This document shows positions 1 through 11,100 of a DNA stretch of 64,000 nucleotides, one piece after another. The position numbers were made by a program, and so were the translations under genes. The notes under the pieces are model-generated. The model saw only the letters and a list, made by a program, of their open reading frames with translations, ran no database searches and was not told the origin of the DNA. Source of the DNA: Diphasiastrum complanatum. Lineage: Eukaryota; Streptophyta; Lycopodiopsida; Lycopodiales; Lycopodiaceae. The stretch is from assembly GCA_029204225.1 (NCBI GenBank), contig CM055106.1, forward strand, positions 2,290,738 to 2,354,737, written 5' to 3'. Numbering within the stretch: position 1 is the stretch's first letter; the number at the start of each line of letters is the position of its first letter.

Positions 1-422
1 AAAATCATCATTAATTGGTTTTTCAACTTTTTTCGTGCGGAGTTGTGATAAATAATCAGCATTTGTATGATATTTTGCTTGGCAAAGTTCTACTTGATAA
101 GTAAACTCCTGTAGAAGTAGAATCTATCGAGCAATTCATCCTGATGAATGTGGTTTATTCACAAGATACTTTAGAGCATAGTGATCAATGAAAGCATATC
201 CCAGCAAATAATGCCAAAATTTCTTAAAAGTAAAAATCATTCCGAGTGCTTCCTTTCTATAGCCGAATAATTATTCTGAGGCACTTAGCTGTCGACTTGC
301 ATAGTATATGGGATGGTCTTTCTTCTGATCGTCCTTCTAGTCCAAACAGACACCAATAACAAGTGCAGAAACATTAACATAACTATGAAATAGAATAGGC
401 CAGTTGGGTGGTCTCAGAATAG
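1..422 (-). pseudogene. Gypsy I: RNase H part of Ty3/gypsy pol, distal piece
   Basis: Minus-strand translation gives the gypsy RNase H domain. The frame starts with a segment reading LRPPNWPILFH and continues through an HPIYYASRQLS-like stretch, a GYRKEALGMIF-like helix, and a final HTDADYLSQL-like stretch near position 30. It is the direct continuation of the RT at 5195-5800; the copia element at 423-5194 separates the two. Several in-frame stops are present, so this is a dead copy. The integrase would lie beyond the left edge of the window. The family call is firm because the order RT then RNase H is restored when the insertion is ignored. Confidence 0.8.
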
Positions 423-699
423 TGTCAAGAATCAGATACGCAACATCAAGCATTCACTATAAGCAATCACCAAGTAGGGAGACGGAAGAAGAACATGCAA
501 TATCACTCTATCACACTAACTCATACTGAATGTAAAATGTACATACAAGCCCTGAACCCTAATAGAGAGGAAGAACCTAGGAGTAGACTACTAGACTATC
601 CTACGGCTAGTTACAACTAGTAATAAAGTACATCGTAAACAGTAACTAGGAAGTATAACTAGAAAGTGTAACAATGAAGTTTATCATTGATTGCTAACA
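423..699 (-). repeat. Copia I 3' LTR (277 bp)
   Basis: Matches 4931-5194 almost base for base. It carries an extra 10-15 bp near its right end (the AACTAGAAAGTGTAAC region) compared with the other LTR. Ends are TG...CA. Differences between the pair are scattered substitutions, so the insertion is not very recent. Confidence 0.93.
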
Positions 700-712
700 C
701 TCTCCCTCAATG
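700..712 (-). other. Copia I polypurine tract
   Basis: On the minus strand the bases just inside the 3' LTR read CATTGAGGGAGAG, a purine-rich stretch placed where plus-strand DNA priming would start. Confidence 0.75.
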
Positions 713-2420
713 ATAAAATTACATTCTTCTATTCCTAGTAGAGTACAAAACTTTTCAAATTTACATCTACCTAATGACTTAGTAAAAATATCTACCACTT
801 GATTTTCATGTTTACAAAAAACAAGATCAATGGCTCCATCAAGAATTTTCTCTCAAACAAAATGATAACGTATTTTGATGTGCTTGGTTCGAGCATGTAA
901 AGCTAGATTTTTGGCAAGGTGAATGCAGCTTTGATTGTCGCAAGATATAGTAGTCGCACCCACCTATGGTTGACCTTAATCCACAAGCAATCTTTGTAAC
1001 CATATCATTTCTTGTGCAGCATTGCTGAGTGCTCGATATTCAGTTTCTGTCGAGGATAAGACTATTGTAGGTTGCTTTTTGCTGCTCCATGAAACTGCAG
1101 TTGTACCATAACTGAATGTATGACTACTGGTAGACCTTCTGTCATCAATATTACCTGCCCAATCAGCATCTATATATCTTATCAATATTGGCGCTTCAGG
1201 CTGATCATACTTCAAACCAAAATTCAATGTCTCTCGAATGTATCTGAGAATACGTTTAGTAGACTTCCAGTGAGTTTGACTAGGATATTGCATAAATTGA
1301 CTAACAACATAAGAAATATCAGGCCGTGCATGTGTCAAATAAATCAAATCACCCACCAGCTGTCTATACAAATAAGCATCCAATTTTTTCAGATTCATCA
1401 TATGCAGTAAGCTTCGTGTTGACATCCATAGGTGTATTCAAAGGCTTACAATCCTGCATATTGAACTTATAAAGCAAATCTTGTGCATATTTGCTTTGTG
1501 TAAGAAAGACCACGTTTTCTTTTTGCCATACTTCAATGCCAAGACAACAGTGCATCAAACCTAGATCGCTCATGTCAAAAGCATTGGAAAGATCTGATTT
1601 GATTTCATCAATTAAACTCTCATTACTTTCTGTAATAATCAAATCATCCACGTACAACACAGTGAACACTATATCTGAATCTTGCCTTAGAATGTAAAGA
1701 TTAGGATCAATGTCACTCTTTACCATTCTCCTTCACTTCAAGTGTTCATTAATGCAAGAGTACCACGCTCGTGGTGCTTGCTTCAATGCATAAATAGCTT
1801 TGTTGAGCTTACAAACAAGGTGTTCTCTCCCTAGTTCAAAAAATCCTTGAGGTTGTACTAAGTACACCTCTTCATCCAGTGCTCCATTAAGAAAAGCAGA
1901 TTTAACATCCATTTGCTGGATCTTTCAACCATAGAAAGCAGAAATACTAATGACATAACATACTATTACCATCTTAGCTACGGGTGCGAAGGTTTTCTCA
2001 AAATCAATACCTTCTTGCTACTCAAATCCTCTCATAACCAACCGTGCTTTGTATTTGTTGAGTAGCCCATCAGCTCCATATTTGATCTTGTATATCCATT
2101 TGCAAGTGATAGGCGTCTTACCATCAGGTACTCAACCAAGTTTCAAGTCCTATTTGTTGATATAGCTTCCATTTCTATTTCCTTAGCTTCACGCCACTCC
2201 TTGTGCTCCTTTGCTTTATCAAAAGTTTTTGGTTCTTTAGCCTTGAGCACAAAATCCATTAGGGCAAGATTCATCTCTGATCTTGCAGGAGGTTTTTGAT
2301 TTCTACTTGATCTTCTAAGCTCTCCCTGTTCACTAGATTCGAGAATATCTCTCTTCTTTGCACCATCTGTGACTGATAAGTACCATTTAGGTACTCTCTT
2401 GGGAATTTCAGCATCAAGCT
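713..2420 (-). pseudogene. Copia I reverse transcriptase and RNase H
   Basis: Minus-strand frames give the copia RT with the catalytic box VLYVDDLIIT near 1640, an AFDMSDLGLMHCCLGIEV segment, then the RNase H region with DADWAGNIDDRRSTS and SSTETEYRALS and the closing CDNQS and ARTKHI motifs down to about 800. The N-terminal RT (KEWREAKEIEMEAI near 2190) is in other frames, with stops around 1740-2150. The pieces sit at about 1364-1726 and 976-1425. Length and domain order match the family; function is lost through frameshifts and stops. Confidence 0.88.
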
Positions 2421-2655
2421 TGCCTTTGTCCCATGGATTTTCTATTCAAAATCCAGTTCCTTCTTGACCTGCACTTTCGCTCCCTCATCAAAAGGTTCAA
2501 TGATTACTTCAGATTGTTCACCTCGGCCCATCTCATCAAATGTAGCATTCCTAGAAATTACAAGCCTATGCATTTGTGTCATACATCATGTATGCCTTGG
2601 CCTTCTCATTATATCCCAGGAAAATACATTTGATAGCCTTTGCATCCAATTTCCT

Positions 2656-3228
2656 TCATTTCTCATCAGGAATATGAGCATAAGCATCACAACCAAATAC
2701 TCTCAAATGAGAAATATTAGGTTTCTTTCTAGTAACAGCTTCATGACGTGTCTTACCTTCCACGAATTTTGTAGGACACCAATTCAGGATGTGTGTAGCT
2801 GTGCTACAAGCTTTTGTCCAAAAGGTGTTTGGCAGACCCTTGCTTTTGAGCATCGCCCTAGCCATCTCAACAATAGATCTGTTCTTTCGTTCCTCAACTC
2901 CATTTTGCTGTGGTGAATAAGGTATTGTAGTCTGCTTCTTGATCCCTTGATCTCTGCAGAAATCAATAAATTCTGTCAAAAAATGCACACCACCTCCATC
3001 AAATCTCAAAGTTTTGATGCAACATCCTATTTGCTTTTCAACTAATGCCTTGAATTCTTTGAACTTAGCAAAAGCATCTAATTTCTTGCTTATGAAATAA
3101 ATCCAAATGCATCTACTATACTCATCAATGAAGGTGATAAAGTAATAGTAGCCACTAAAAGATCTAGTCTGCATAGGTCCACATAGATCACTGTGGACAA
3201 GATCTAGGATGCCACATGCAACATTCAC
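2656..3228 (-). pseudogene. Copia I integrase core
   Basis: An open minus-strand frame of 190 codons covers the retroviral-type integrase catalytic core: HSDLCGP (first Asp), LRFDGGG (second Asp; the family usually reads LRSDNGGE) and NGVEERKNRS (Glu). It continues with the HLRVFGCDAYAHIP segment that usually links integrase to RT. All three acidic residues are present although the second motif is altered. It joins the GAG-pre-integrase piece at its N-terminal side. Confidence 0.88.
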
Positions 3229-3674
3229 AAATTTTTTTCTTCAAAAGAAATATCAGGCAATCCTATAAGTAGATTACCTCTTTTGAGAATCTGTAAACTT
3301 TGAATACTAATATGACCAAATCGTTGATGCCAAAGCTCACTTCGACTATCAATCGTGCTTACCATAGCTTGAGCAATAGATCTCGCATTCAATTTGTAGA
3401 GTCTATTCCCGTTGACTCTAGCTCCTATAGCAATCACTTTGTACTGATTCTTGATGTCTTTGACAAGACATTTGTCGCTGTCAAACTCAACCTTGAGTTG
3501 TTGATCAACCATCGTCCCAACAGATAGTAGATTGTTAGCTAAACCAAGTACATATTGCACATTGCTTATCCGCTTTATCTTCCCATTGGCTAACTTTACT
3601 GGTACCACTCCAACTCCTTTAACAGATAGTAGTTTGCCATCAGCTTGTCCAACTTCACATCTGATGTGACTCAC
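3225..3674 (-). pseudogene. Copia I GAG-pre-integrase region
   Basis: A minus-strand frame of 149 codons contains the segment downstream of the protease active site (NVQYVLGLANNLLSVG) and the zinc-binding LWHQRFGHIS motif typical of the copia pre-integrase domain. The sequence upstream that should hold the protease DSGA motif is missing, and the frame joins almost directly to gag at about 3690. This fits an internal deletion. Confidence 0.85.
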
Positions 3675-3689
3675 TCAAACTATTCAATG

Positions 3690-4093
3690 TCAATTGCACG
3701 ATTGGTCACGAATCTCTTTGATATTCAGTAGGTGATCAGCAACAGTTGTGTCATCATCCATTCGTAATGTGTGCAGCTTCGTCTTTAAAACTAGCACTCG
3801 AGATGTGTTTGTCGTCTCAAATAATGCCTTCAACATATCCCATGTTTCTTTTGGTCCTTCTGAATCTGAAATGTAGGCAATAATTGCATCTCTAACTGAT
3901 AAGTTGATGACATTATGTGTTTTCCATTTTCTCTTGTCAAATGCTCACTGATCTTCTTCTGTGACTGGTCTTGTCTCGTCGCCCGTCACAATCTCCCATA
4001 GCTCCTTTTCCATCAAAATGTTCTTCAGTTTGAATTTCCTGGCTCCTTCCGATTTGCTTGACTCATTGAGGACACTCTCGCTTAGAGTTGCCA
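3690..4093 (-). pseudogene. Copia I gag remnant
   Basis: The gag start codon is probably at 4091-4093 on the minus strand (MATLSESVLNE), followed by a KELWEIVTGDE segment, an ISDSEGPKETWDMLKALFE-like stretch and a LKTKLHTLRMDDDTTVADHL-like stretch. These match the UBN2-type copia gag, but the frame is broken at several places and stops near 3690 before any CCHC zinc knuckle. About half of gag is present. Confidence 0.75.
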
Positions 4094-4916
4094 TTACTGA
4101 ACAGATGAGTCCAGATCAAGTAATTTAGCACACCACAAAACTATATATTTTTCTGGTTATACATCTGATATCGGAATGGAGCGCGGAAGTACGACTACTC
4201 AGGATCATCTTCAACTTGTGCGCTTGGATCCGATATTGGAGCATGTGATATCGAACTGGAGCGCGGATGTACAACGCTCGGAATTTTCTTTAGCTCGTGC
4301 GCTTGGATCCGATATCGGTACGGACATGCGATATCGGACTGGAGCACGGATGTACAACTGCTCAGGTGTCTCTTCAGCTAGCGCGCTTGGATCCGATATT
4401 GGTACAAAGAAAGAGAGAATATAGGAACTATCAGAGAGAATATTCCAGATTTCCTACTTTGGCGCGACGGCTACGCCGCCTCCTCTTTGCAAAGATTTTG
4501 AAACGAGTGATCGTTCAAACAGACAGATATCAGTAATGTGAAAGGTATAAAGCCTCAAACCTCTGAATGGCAATACTATGGTGTGATTTGAAGTACCAAA
4601 CAAACAAATGAGAGATTTCTTGACACAACTCTCTGACAAATGACACTTTTCACAAAGACTAAAAAAAATTGTAAAACTTTTCCCACTCAAAAGATTTTCA
4701 ATCTGTCTAATGATGCCCTGGCTTTTCCAATGTTTCCGGGACTGAGTTTTCATTCTCCACTAATAACTATGAGCTCCAAATCCTATAAAATACACCAAGA
4801 AAGATTTCTTCCAGCCATTTTTCTCTCCAAGCTTTCACCTCCTGTGAAGGACTTTCTTACTTCGTTGTGGAGCCTGTGACAAGCTGTATCCACTGATCAG
4901 GCACATAGGACTATTG
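4094..4916 (-). other. Copia I untranslated leader
   Basis: About 820 bases lie between PBS and gag. No conserved protein is seen in any frame; the short open frames here are not supported. It holds a threefold tandem repeat (4167-4408). Confidence 0.6.
4167..4408. repeat. Three tandem copies of an ~80-bp unit in the copia I leader
   Basis: Units start at 4167, 4247 and 4330. Each begins GATATCG-AMTGGAGC, has a GTACRACNNCTC-like centre, and ends with a GCGCTTGGATCCGATAT block. The unit contains the palindromes GATATC and GGATCC and is more GC-rich than its surroundings. Units differ from each other by substitutions. Confidence 0.9.
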
Positions 4917-4930
4917 TAGCTCTGATACAA
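4917..4930 (-). other. Copia I primer binding site (initiator tRNA-Met type)
   Basis: The minus strand reads TTGTATCAGAGCTAC directly after the LTR end. The plant copia consensus is TGGTATCAGAGC, so one base differs. Confidence 0.85.
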
Positions 4931-5194
4931 TGTCAAGAATCAGATATGCAACATCAAGCATTCACCATAAGCAATCACCAAGTAGGGAGGCGGACGAAGA
5001 ACACGCAATATCACTCTATCACACTAACTCATACTGAATGTAAAATGTACATATAAACCCTGAACCCTAATAGAGAGGGAGAACCTAGGAGTAGACTACT
5101 AGACTATCCTATGGCTATTTACAACTAGTAATCAAGTACATCGTAAACAGTAACTAGGAAGTGTAACAATGAAGTTTATCATTGATTTCTAACA
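4931..5194 (-). repeat. Copia I 5' LTR (264 bp)
   Basis: Partner of the LTR at 423-699, with TG...CA ends. It is followed on the right by gypsy coding sequence, which gives the exact insertion point. Confidence 0.93.
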
Positions 5195-5850
5195 AGTAGG
5201 AGCATTGATCAACCTCTTCTTAAGTTCTTGAGTTCTTCGAACGCCTTCTGCTGTTCATTCGTCCACAAGTATTCTACTTGTTCCTTGAGTAGATGCATAA
5301 GAGCAGCAGCAATAGAGACATGATTTTGAATAAATCTTCGATAATAGCCAACATGTCCTAAGAAAGCTCTTCGTTCACATAGACTTGTTGGCATTAGGAG
5401 GTTCTTTATAAACTTGACTTTATCTTTATCGACCTCTATTCCTTCTTTCATACCGAAAAAAATACTTTTCTGGGTGAAGCGATAAACAAGTATCTCGACA
5501 CCGTTGCAATGTAAGTTTTAGCTTCTGTAGATGTATTCAGAGAAACCATCACAGAAACTATAACACTCTTGACCAGCAACCTGATCTAAGATAGAATTAG
5601 TGAAGGGCAAAGGATGATGATCCTTCCTTGTGGCAGCATTGAGCTTTCAGAAATCCTGGCATATTCATATTCTGTCAGTCTTCTTCTTTGGAACAACAAC
5701 AATGGGAGAAACCCATTCACTGCTTAAGACAGCTAAATAATACCTGCCTTAAGGTGCTTGTTGAGTTCGTCTTTAACCATGAGGGAGTACTTTGTATTGA
5801 GATGATACTATCTCTATCGAAGAGGTACAACATCTTCTTTAAGATCAATA
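5195..5850 (-). pseudogene. Gypsy I reverse transcriptase
   Basis: Minus-strand frames give a KDHHPLPFTNSILDQ segment near 5590-5640, an SFCDGFSGY motif near 5560, then a jump to KEGIEVDKDKVKFI, FLGHVGYYRRFI and YLWTNEQQKAFEELK between 5451 and 5209. The gypsy RT normally has about 90 residues, including the YxDD catalytic box, between FxDGxSGY and the KEGIEVD segment. Here that part is gone, so the catalytic site is deleted. The frame would have continued into RNase H at 1-422. Confidence 0.82.
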
Positions 5851-6500
5851 CGATGCTCTCCAAATTCTATAGGTATACCTTTCAAATCGTCACGCGACCA
5901 AGCAAATACATTTTGGTACTTCTTCAACAATTCCATAAATTCAGCTGATTCTGTTTCTCTAAGTGAGTTTGAGACATGCACAAATCTGCCAGGTGCAAGT
6001 TCAATCAGTTCAGTAGAATCTAGTAGAATGATACCTTCTATCATACTAGCCTTGGCATGGCCATGAATTTCGTGCATGGTTGATTCCATAGATATATGCT
6101 TATCGTCAGCCTGGTTCTTATTACCAAATTCTTGTTCAAATTTTTCAAATTCGTCACTCGAATCATCATCGGACTCTTTAGAGTTCATGTCTGCAACATT
6201 TATTTCTTTATCTGAAACATCCGCTTTAGCGTTGCAGACATCGAAGAATTCTTCTTCGTCAGTATTCTCATAGCATTCAAAATATTGCACTTCAATGTCA
6301 GATGCATTGGGAAAAATAATTAATGCATAAGAAAAATCATCTGAGGTAAAATGTTGTTAGACAAAGGAGTTTCACCTTCGTATTTGTCACAACTCCAAGT
6401 GATTACTTGTTCTGTTGGCTTACCGCGATTATTGGTCTCACTAGTTTGAAATCTCAACTCTCTGGATTTCCAATGAACACTTGCATTTGATTGATAAAGC
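5814..6500 (-). pseudogene. Gypsy I protease-RT linker with acidic stretch
   Basis: The main open frame is 5814-6290. It contains a Ser/Asp/Glu-rich stretch (KESDDDSSDEFEKFEQEFG) and then an FAWSRDDLKGIP segment, which is the standard gypsy motif just before RT (F-A-W-S/T-xx-D-M/L-xGI). It also shows HRIDLKEDVVPLR, the usual entry to RT. A diverged second copy of the acidic part is at 37105-37576. Confidence 0.8.
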
Positions 6501-6609
6501 TAGGGCCGTCTAATCAGCACAGAATAAAATGGCAAACCAAGTGGTTTGATAACTATAAATTCATTGTGAAAGGCTTGGCTTGAATGTAGCCATTGACATC
6601 CTTCAATTT

Positions 6610-6840
6610 TCCAACAGACTTTCATCGCGTCAAATCTACTAACTTGATATTTTGTTGTATTGGTTGAATGTTAGATAGCCCCAAAGCATGAGCTGTGTCT
6701 TCTGTTATTATGGTCATGCTTGAACCAGAGTCTATCGGCACTTTTTTAATCAAACATCCATCAATGGTGACATCAATTTCAGGTGTGCCAAGGTCTCCTA
6801 AATCAATAGACAATACACCAGCATCTGGCAAAGAAACTTT
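6610..6840 (-). pseudogene. Gypsy I aspartic protease
   Basis: The minus-strand frame contains VPIDSGSSMTIITEDTA, the retropepsin active site (D-S-G-S in place of D-T/S-G-A), with a TIDGCLIKK beta-strand upstream and a LGLSNIQP helix-like segment downstream. Only the N-terminal half of the domain is open in this frame. Confidence 0.78.
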
Positions 6841-7125
6841 TTTCTTCTTTTTGGTAACAGAAGACCTTTCAATTGCTTACAGTAATAAGTGGTCTGCCAA
6901 CAATTGTTCAAAAGTGATGTTTGGATGAAGAGATCCAATGTCCGTCACTATATCATAGTCCTTCGTCTTTGCTTTCAAGATTGGCTTGTCAATAACGACA
7001 CTAGACAATTTGGTCTTCGATATTTCATCCTCCCCTTCCTTGAACGTGACCACTTTCTCTGCAGCAGCTGACTGTGGTTCAATATTGATAATTTCTTTCG
7101 CTTCTGCTGAGATGTCTTTTGAAGA

Positions 7126-7930
7126 TTATTTTGCAACATTGCGGTCATAGTCAGGGTCATCTTTCAGATCTTCTTTGGTTGTAGACTTATTTATTGACTT
7201 GTTCGAAGATTTCTTCTTTGAAAAGTTTATGCACTTCGTTGAAGATTTCTGTTCGGGTTTTGAAGAGCCTTTGCTTCTTGTTGTGACTTTGAATAGCTTT
7301 TCTTCGTCACTTGGCCAGGACTGGTCTTCTATCTTTGCCAATTTTCCTTCAGTTATATCAATCCTCTACACAACAGCATCAGTCGAAGCCTTTTCTTTCG
7401 AGTCTACAGCAGCTAGTGTTCCTACATACCGATACTTAGGTCGCGGCTGCTGCGGGAGAGGGCAGTCAGGATAGTTGTGGCCAGGCTCCCTACAGTTCAA
7501 TACATAACCAATCGGCTTTCGTGGTTGAGGATAGCCAGGTGAAAAATGTCCTGGTTCTCCATAGTTGTAACAGTTGCCCCCGACACTGGTTTAGTTGTGG
7601 TTTGTGACTTCATCGCTGGTCCAACAAATTCAGGAGGATTGTGTCTTCTTGGTGCAAACTTTGGTCTATCTTGTTGGGGTGAGGATGCAGTACCCTGAAC
7701 ATGATTAGTAGTTGCATCATTCTGAAAAATAAAGAGTACCTCTTGAGCAACATCTTCGATATACTTTATATTCACGTTGGTGCAGTCTTCCTTAGTATGT
7801 CCAGAAGTTCCACATTTCGTACACCACATTCCTGAGTTGGAAGAATAAGCTTTTGGTCTTTTGTCTGCAACTTCAAAGATATGCACTTTCAAATCATTAA
7901 ATTTTTTATTAAGATCAGCCATATTACTCT
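7126..7930 (-). pseudogene. Gypsy I gag C-terminus with CCHC zinc knuckle
   Basis: The frame 7497-7922 includes MWCTKCGTSGHTKEDCTN, a perfect C-x2-C-x4-H-x4-C nucleic-acid-binding knuckle. The second frame, 7126-7341, is Lys/Ser-rich and links gag to the protease. The parts are in different frames because of indels. Confidence 0.82.
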
Positions 7931-8099
7931 TCCAAATCTTTTCAACTTTAAAAGTTGACGACTTATCCTTGATAATTTTTGTGTCGTCCTTTTGGATCGT
8001 TGTTTACTTCTTTTATCTCCATTATCAACTTCTGAAGCCGATGAATCACTGCTTTCACACTCCAAGCTTGAAGAATTGAAACTTGATTCAGTATCTGAA

Positions 8100-8650
8100 T
8101 CACCTTCACCTTCACTATCACTAGAATCAGTTTTAGACTTTCAAGATCTTTTAGTTGAGCGTCGCTTTCGTGCTATTTTTGAGGTCTAAAGTTCTCAACA
8201 CTAGCTATTATTGTTGCTAAGGAGGTCATGTTCCCTTGTCTGCAATATCAATCAATCTTTGGTGGTACACCATCCAAAAACCATTCGATTTGCATATCAA
8301 CGGGATATACTTTGGTTAGTTTTCCTATAAGATTCTTGACCTTTCATGTATATTTTCGAAGGGATTATTCAGTTTTCTTCTGAACATTGTTCAAATGTCT
8401 TAGAATTTCGGATTTATAACCGATTTCTTTGAACTGGTTCGGAAACGCATCTTTCAGGAGTAACCAAGTTCCTACACAATCTAGTTCAACTTGACTGTAC
8501 CATATCCGTGCCTGCTTTCTCATCAGAACATGAAAGATTCGCAGTTTGTCTACGTTAGTTCCTTTGTTATTTGCATTAGCAGTTGACTCAAATTGCAAGA
8601 CATAGCTATTTGCGTCATCTGAAGTAGTCTCTTTAAAATAATGGTACTTA
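8100..8650 (-). pseudogene. Gypsy I gag (retrotransposon gag domain)
   Basis: The minus-strand frame 8365-8598 reads KLRIFHVLMRKQARIWYSQV, then TWLLLKDAFPNQF and an EILRHLNNVQKKTE-like end. This matches the LKGxAxxWY and F-x-xxF pattern of the gypsy gag domain. Upstream at 8650-8870 are stops and leader sequence. Confidence 0.75.
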
Positions 8651-8871
8651 ATTTCTGAAATATAAGTAAAACGTGCTCCATACCAAAGCTAATTAGGATT
8701 CCAAGTAACTGGACAGTGATCTCGTCGAGATTTCTTCGACTCGCACTCTCACTCTATCTTCATAAAAATTCCTCTCTAAGCTTACGGTATTGTTCTAATC
8801 GGGATTTTCTATCTAACATACACTAGAAATGGAAATGGAAGTGTCAGTTTTCTTATAATTTTCCTAAGCTA

Positions 8872-8889
8872 TCCCCGTCAATGGCGCCA
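8872..8889 (-). other. Gypsy I primer binding site
   Basis: The minus strand reads TGGCGCCATTGACGGGGA, close to the TGGCGCC-GTTGCCGGGGA sequence used by many plant gypsy elements. A short spacer separates it from the LTR end at 8902. Confidence 0.85.
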
Positions 8890-8901
8890 GAAATTGGTAT
8901 A

Positions 8902-10051
8902 TGTCATACTATACCAACAAGGTTAATATAGATTTTGTAGTAAATAATGTCAAACCCTCAGAGTATAGCATTAGAAAGTTATGTATTTGATACAATTATA
9001 ATTTATTTTGGGTGTTATTCTGGTTGTCAACAGACATTAGAAAGTAACCAGTATTACTTGTGTTTGGGGTGTGTAGTGTTAATAATTCCAAAACAACAGT
9101 CTTGCCTCTATCAAATCGAATGAAATGCATTCTACAGCTGAGATGTTATCAAAGTAGTACAGTAGTACTACACTCCGGCTGATTAAGCTGTCAACAGATA
9201 GTTGAGAAATGTTCGATGTATTCGTGTTTGTGCAGACAATTAGTTAATCATATTCGTGAACTGTTTGTTTCTACACAAAAGTCCTCAACAACTTAAGTCC
9301 AAGGTTATGGTTAAAGAACACAAAGAATTTTAGAGTACGTTAGAAACTTATGCTAGTTACAAGCAAGAACACTGATCAAAGACTCAAGTCTTCAGACGGG
9401 GACTGACATCTGTATACATACAGTTCTATGAATGATTGTGCTAGGCTATACCAAATGTAGACTTTATTCGAGTGCCAAAAAGAAAGTGTTCGCGACAGAC
9501 GAATACGAACATTTTAAGACAGTTTCTTAGAGCATATTTACCGACATACAGCAAACGACTGTAATGAGCTAGAGAGTCTGTCTGACCAGAGAGTAATTTA
9601 TGTAATGCAGTAAAGATCGTTAGTAGATTCAGGATCACTCACACTCAACAATGCAGAGAACAAATTTAAGAGCACTCTATTCACTTCTTCAACCTCTCAC
9701 AAATACATGATCGAGACTGAAGCATGTGATCAATATATGTTCTACGGAGCGAACAAACACGCCTCTAAAAGTAGAGGTGCGTCGCTCCCGTGAAAAGGTC
9801 TAGTTAACAATTAGGTTGAACGTATGTTCAATTATACCATAAGAGGTATATTTAACTAAGAGTTGAAATCACTCTAGTTTAATATGTCGATTCATATATA
9901 GTCATTTCACATAGATGACCTAGTAAAGGCTTATCCAAGGCAACGTTTCCCTTTTAGAGGTCTCGCCCTTAAATACAAGGCAAGTCTTTAGGAGTTATAT
10001 ACTCGAAAAATGACTTAGACCTCTTCATGACGTAGAAAAGATAGCCCAACA
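8902..10051 (-). repeat. Gypsy I 5' LTR (approximate outer end)
   Basis: The inner end is set by the PBS: minus-strand sequence ends TATGACA, so the LTR starts at 8902 in plus coordinates. A TATA-like CTATATATGAA on the minus strand near 9893 fits the LTR promoter. The outer end is uncertain; the best TG/CA match is AGCCCAACA ending at 10051. The other LTR is outside the window, so no pairwise check is possible. Confidence 0.6.
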
Positions 10052-11100
10052 AACCTACCAATCAGATCGTCAGCACCTGGTGCTAAGATCTAGGGAGATG
10101 GAGCTAGAACGAGAGGCCCTCAAAGCCAACGAGTGGTCTCTCAAGAACCTAATTTACACCTTGGAGTGCACCATCTCCATGGAGAAATCAACAACAGTGC
10201 GAGACCAGGAAAACTTTGCTGCCCAACAAAGTTAAGGACTATGGCTATTTTTGCGGTGCTTTTGAGACTCCTCTGTTCCATTTTGTTGTTGACCTTTCCA
10301 CAATTAATACTTTTCCTCAAGATCGACGCTTCCAATTGGAGCTAGATCATATGCATGAACTCCCCCTCTTTGTTCCACCTCCGTTTCTCCTTTCACCTTC
10401 TCAACAAGCACATGTACAACAGGCTAGAGTACAAGCCAGCAGGATCGCCCAAGCAGCCCTCAGAAGTCCCGGTAGAGCACATCAAGCACTGCCACGTGAC
10501 CATCGTCGCCCTTCCTGAAGCCCTATGTCTTTCCTACAATGAGCTCCGCGCCCTTTATTACGACTACCATCAACCCATCCTACCACCATCATTATCTACT
10601 ACAATGCAGCCATGGCCCATTATAATGCCATCATTCAAGATCCATTCATCTGCATCCCTGCACCATCTCTGCTTTTCCATTTGTTAAATACACCTCCACC
10701 TTTGACTACCAACAACTTCAACTTCCCCCATTTTGACATCCAAACTAGCGGAGACTGCACCTTCGACCACCAGGACCTCCAGTACGCTGCTCAAACCAAA
10801 GCCACCACCTCTACCCTCCAACGTGATCCCAACATGCCCGAGGTAGAAATAGCTTCTTTGCCTCGCAGCACTTCCCCTCATGCCAGTTCTCCACCTCGCC
10901 TCAAGATGTCTCTTCACCACCTACCATTTTCTCACCTCCGAAAATAGACCTTCTAAAAGGGAAGCTCCCTAAGATCCTACTTACAAGACCCCATCCCCAA
11001 TCATGCTGGAGTGTGAAACAAAGGGTGATCAGTCCTTCAATTTCTTCTACCAATCTTCATAGAGTCGAGTGAGCCTTCTTTTTAGACTCGATTGAGCCTT
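10052..11100 (+). pseudogene. Degenerate plus-strand coding remnant with coiled-coil
   Basis: The first 190 bases stay open and encode a strongly charged helix (REMELEREALKANEWSLKN). After 10235 the frame shifts repeatedly but the sequence remains Pro/Ser/His-rich and CAC/TCC-rich up to about 10945. I do not recognise a domain. A coiled-coil protein is also found in the 3' ORF of the gypsy element at 44.5-45.7 kb, so a retrotransposon 3' ORF is the best guess, with low certainty. A 30-base stretch at 10958-10990 is repeated at 14243-14275. Confidence 0.35.

Larger units (their letters stand above)
423..5194 (-). mobile_element. Copia I: Ty1/copia LTR retrotransposon nested in gypsy I
   Basis: A 4.77 kb element on the minus strand bounded by two similar LTRs (423-699 and 4931-5194) that begin TGTCAAGAATCAG and end CTAACA. 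Going up in coordinate, the order is 3' LTR, PPT, RNase H, RT, integrase, GAG-pre-integrase, gag remnant, leader with tandem repeats, PBS, 5' LTR, which is normal copia order on the minus strand. The flanks are AATAG on the left and AGTAG on the right, a 5-bp target duplication with one mismatch. The gypsy frame favours AATAG as the original. The gag-protease region is shortened: the CCHC knuckle and the DSGA protease site are not found. Frames are broken, so the copy is not autonomous. Confidence 0.93.

Noticed and set aside
10216-10947. Several overlapping 100-codon plus-strand frames
   Set aside because: Low-complexity Pro/Ser/His composition and frequent frame changes; kept only as one degenerate remnant.
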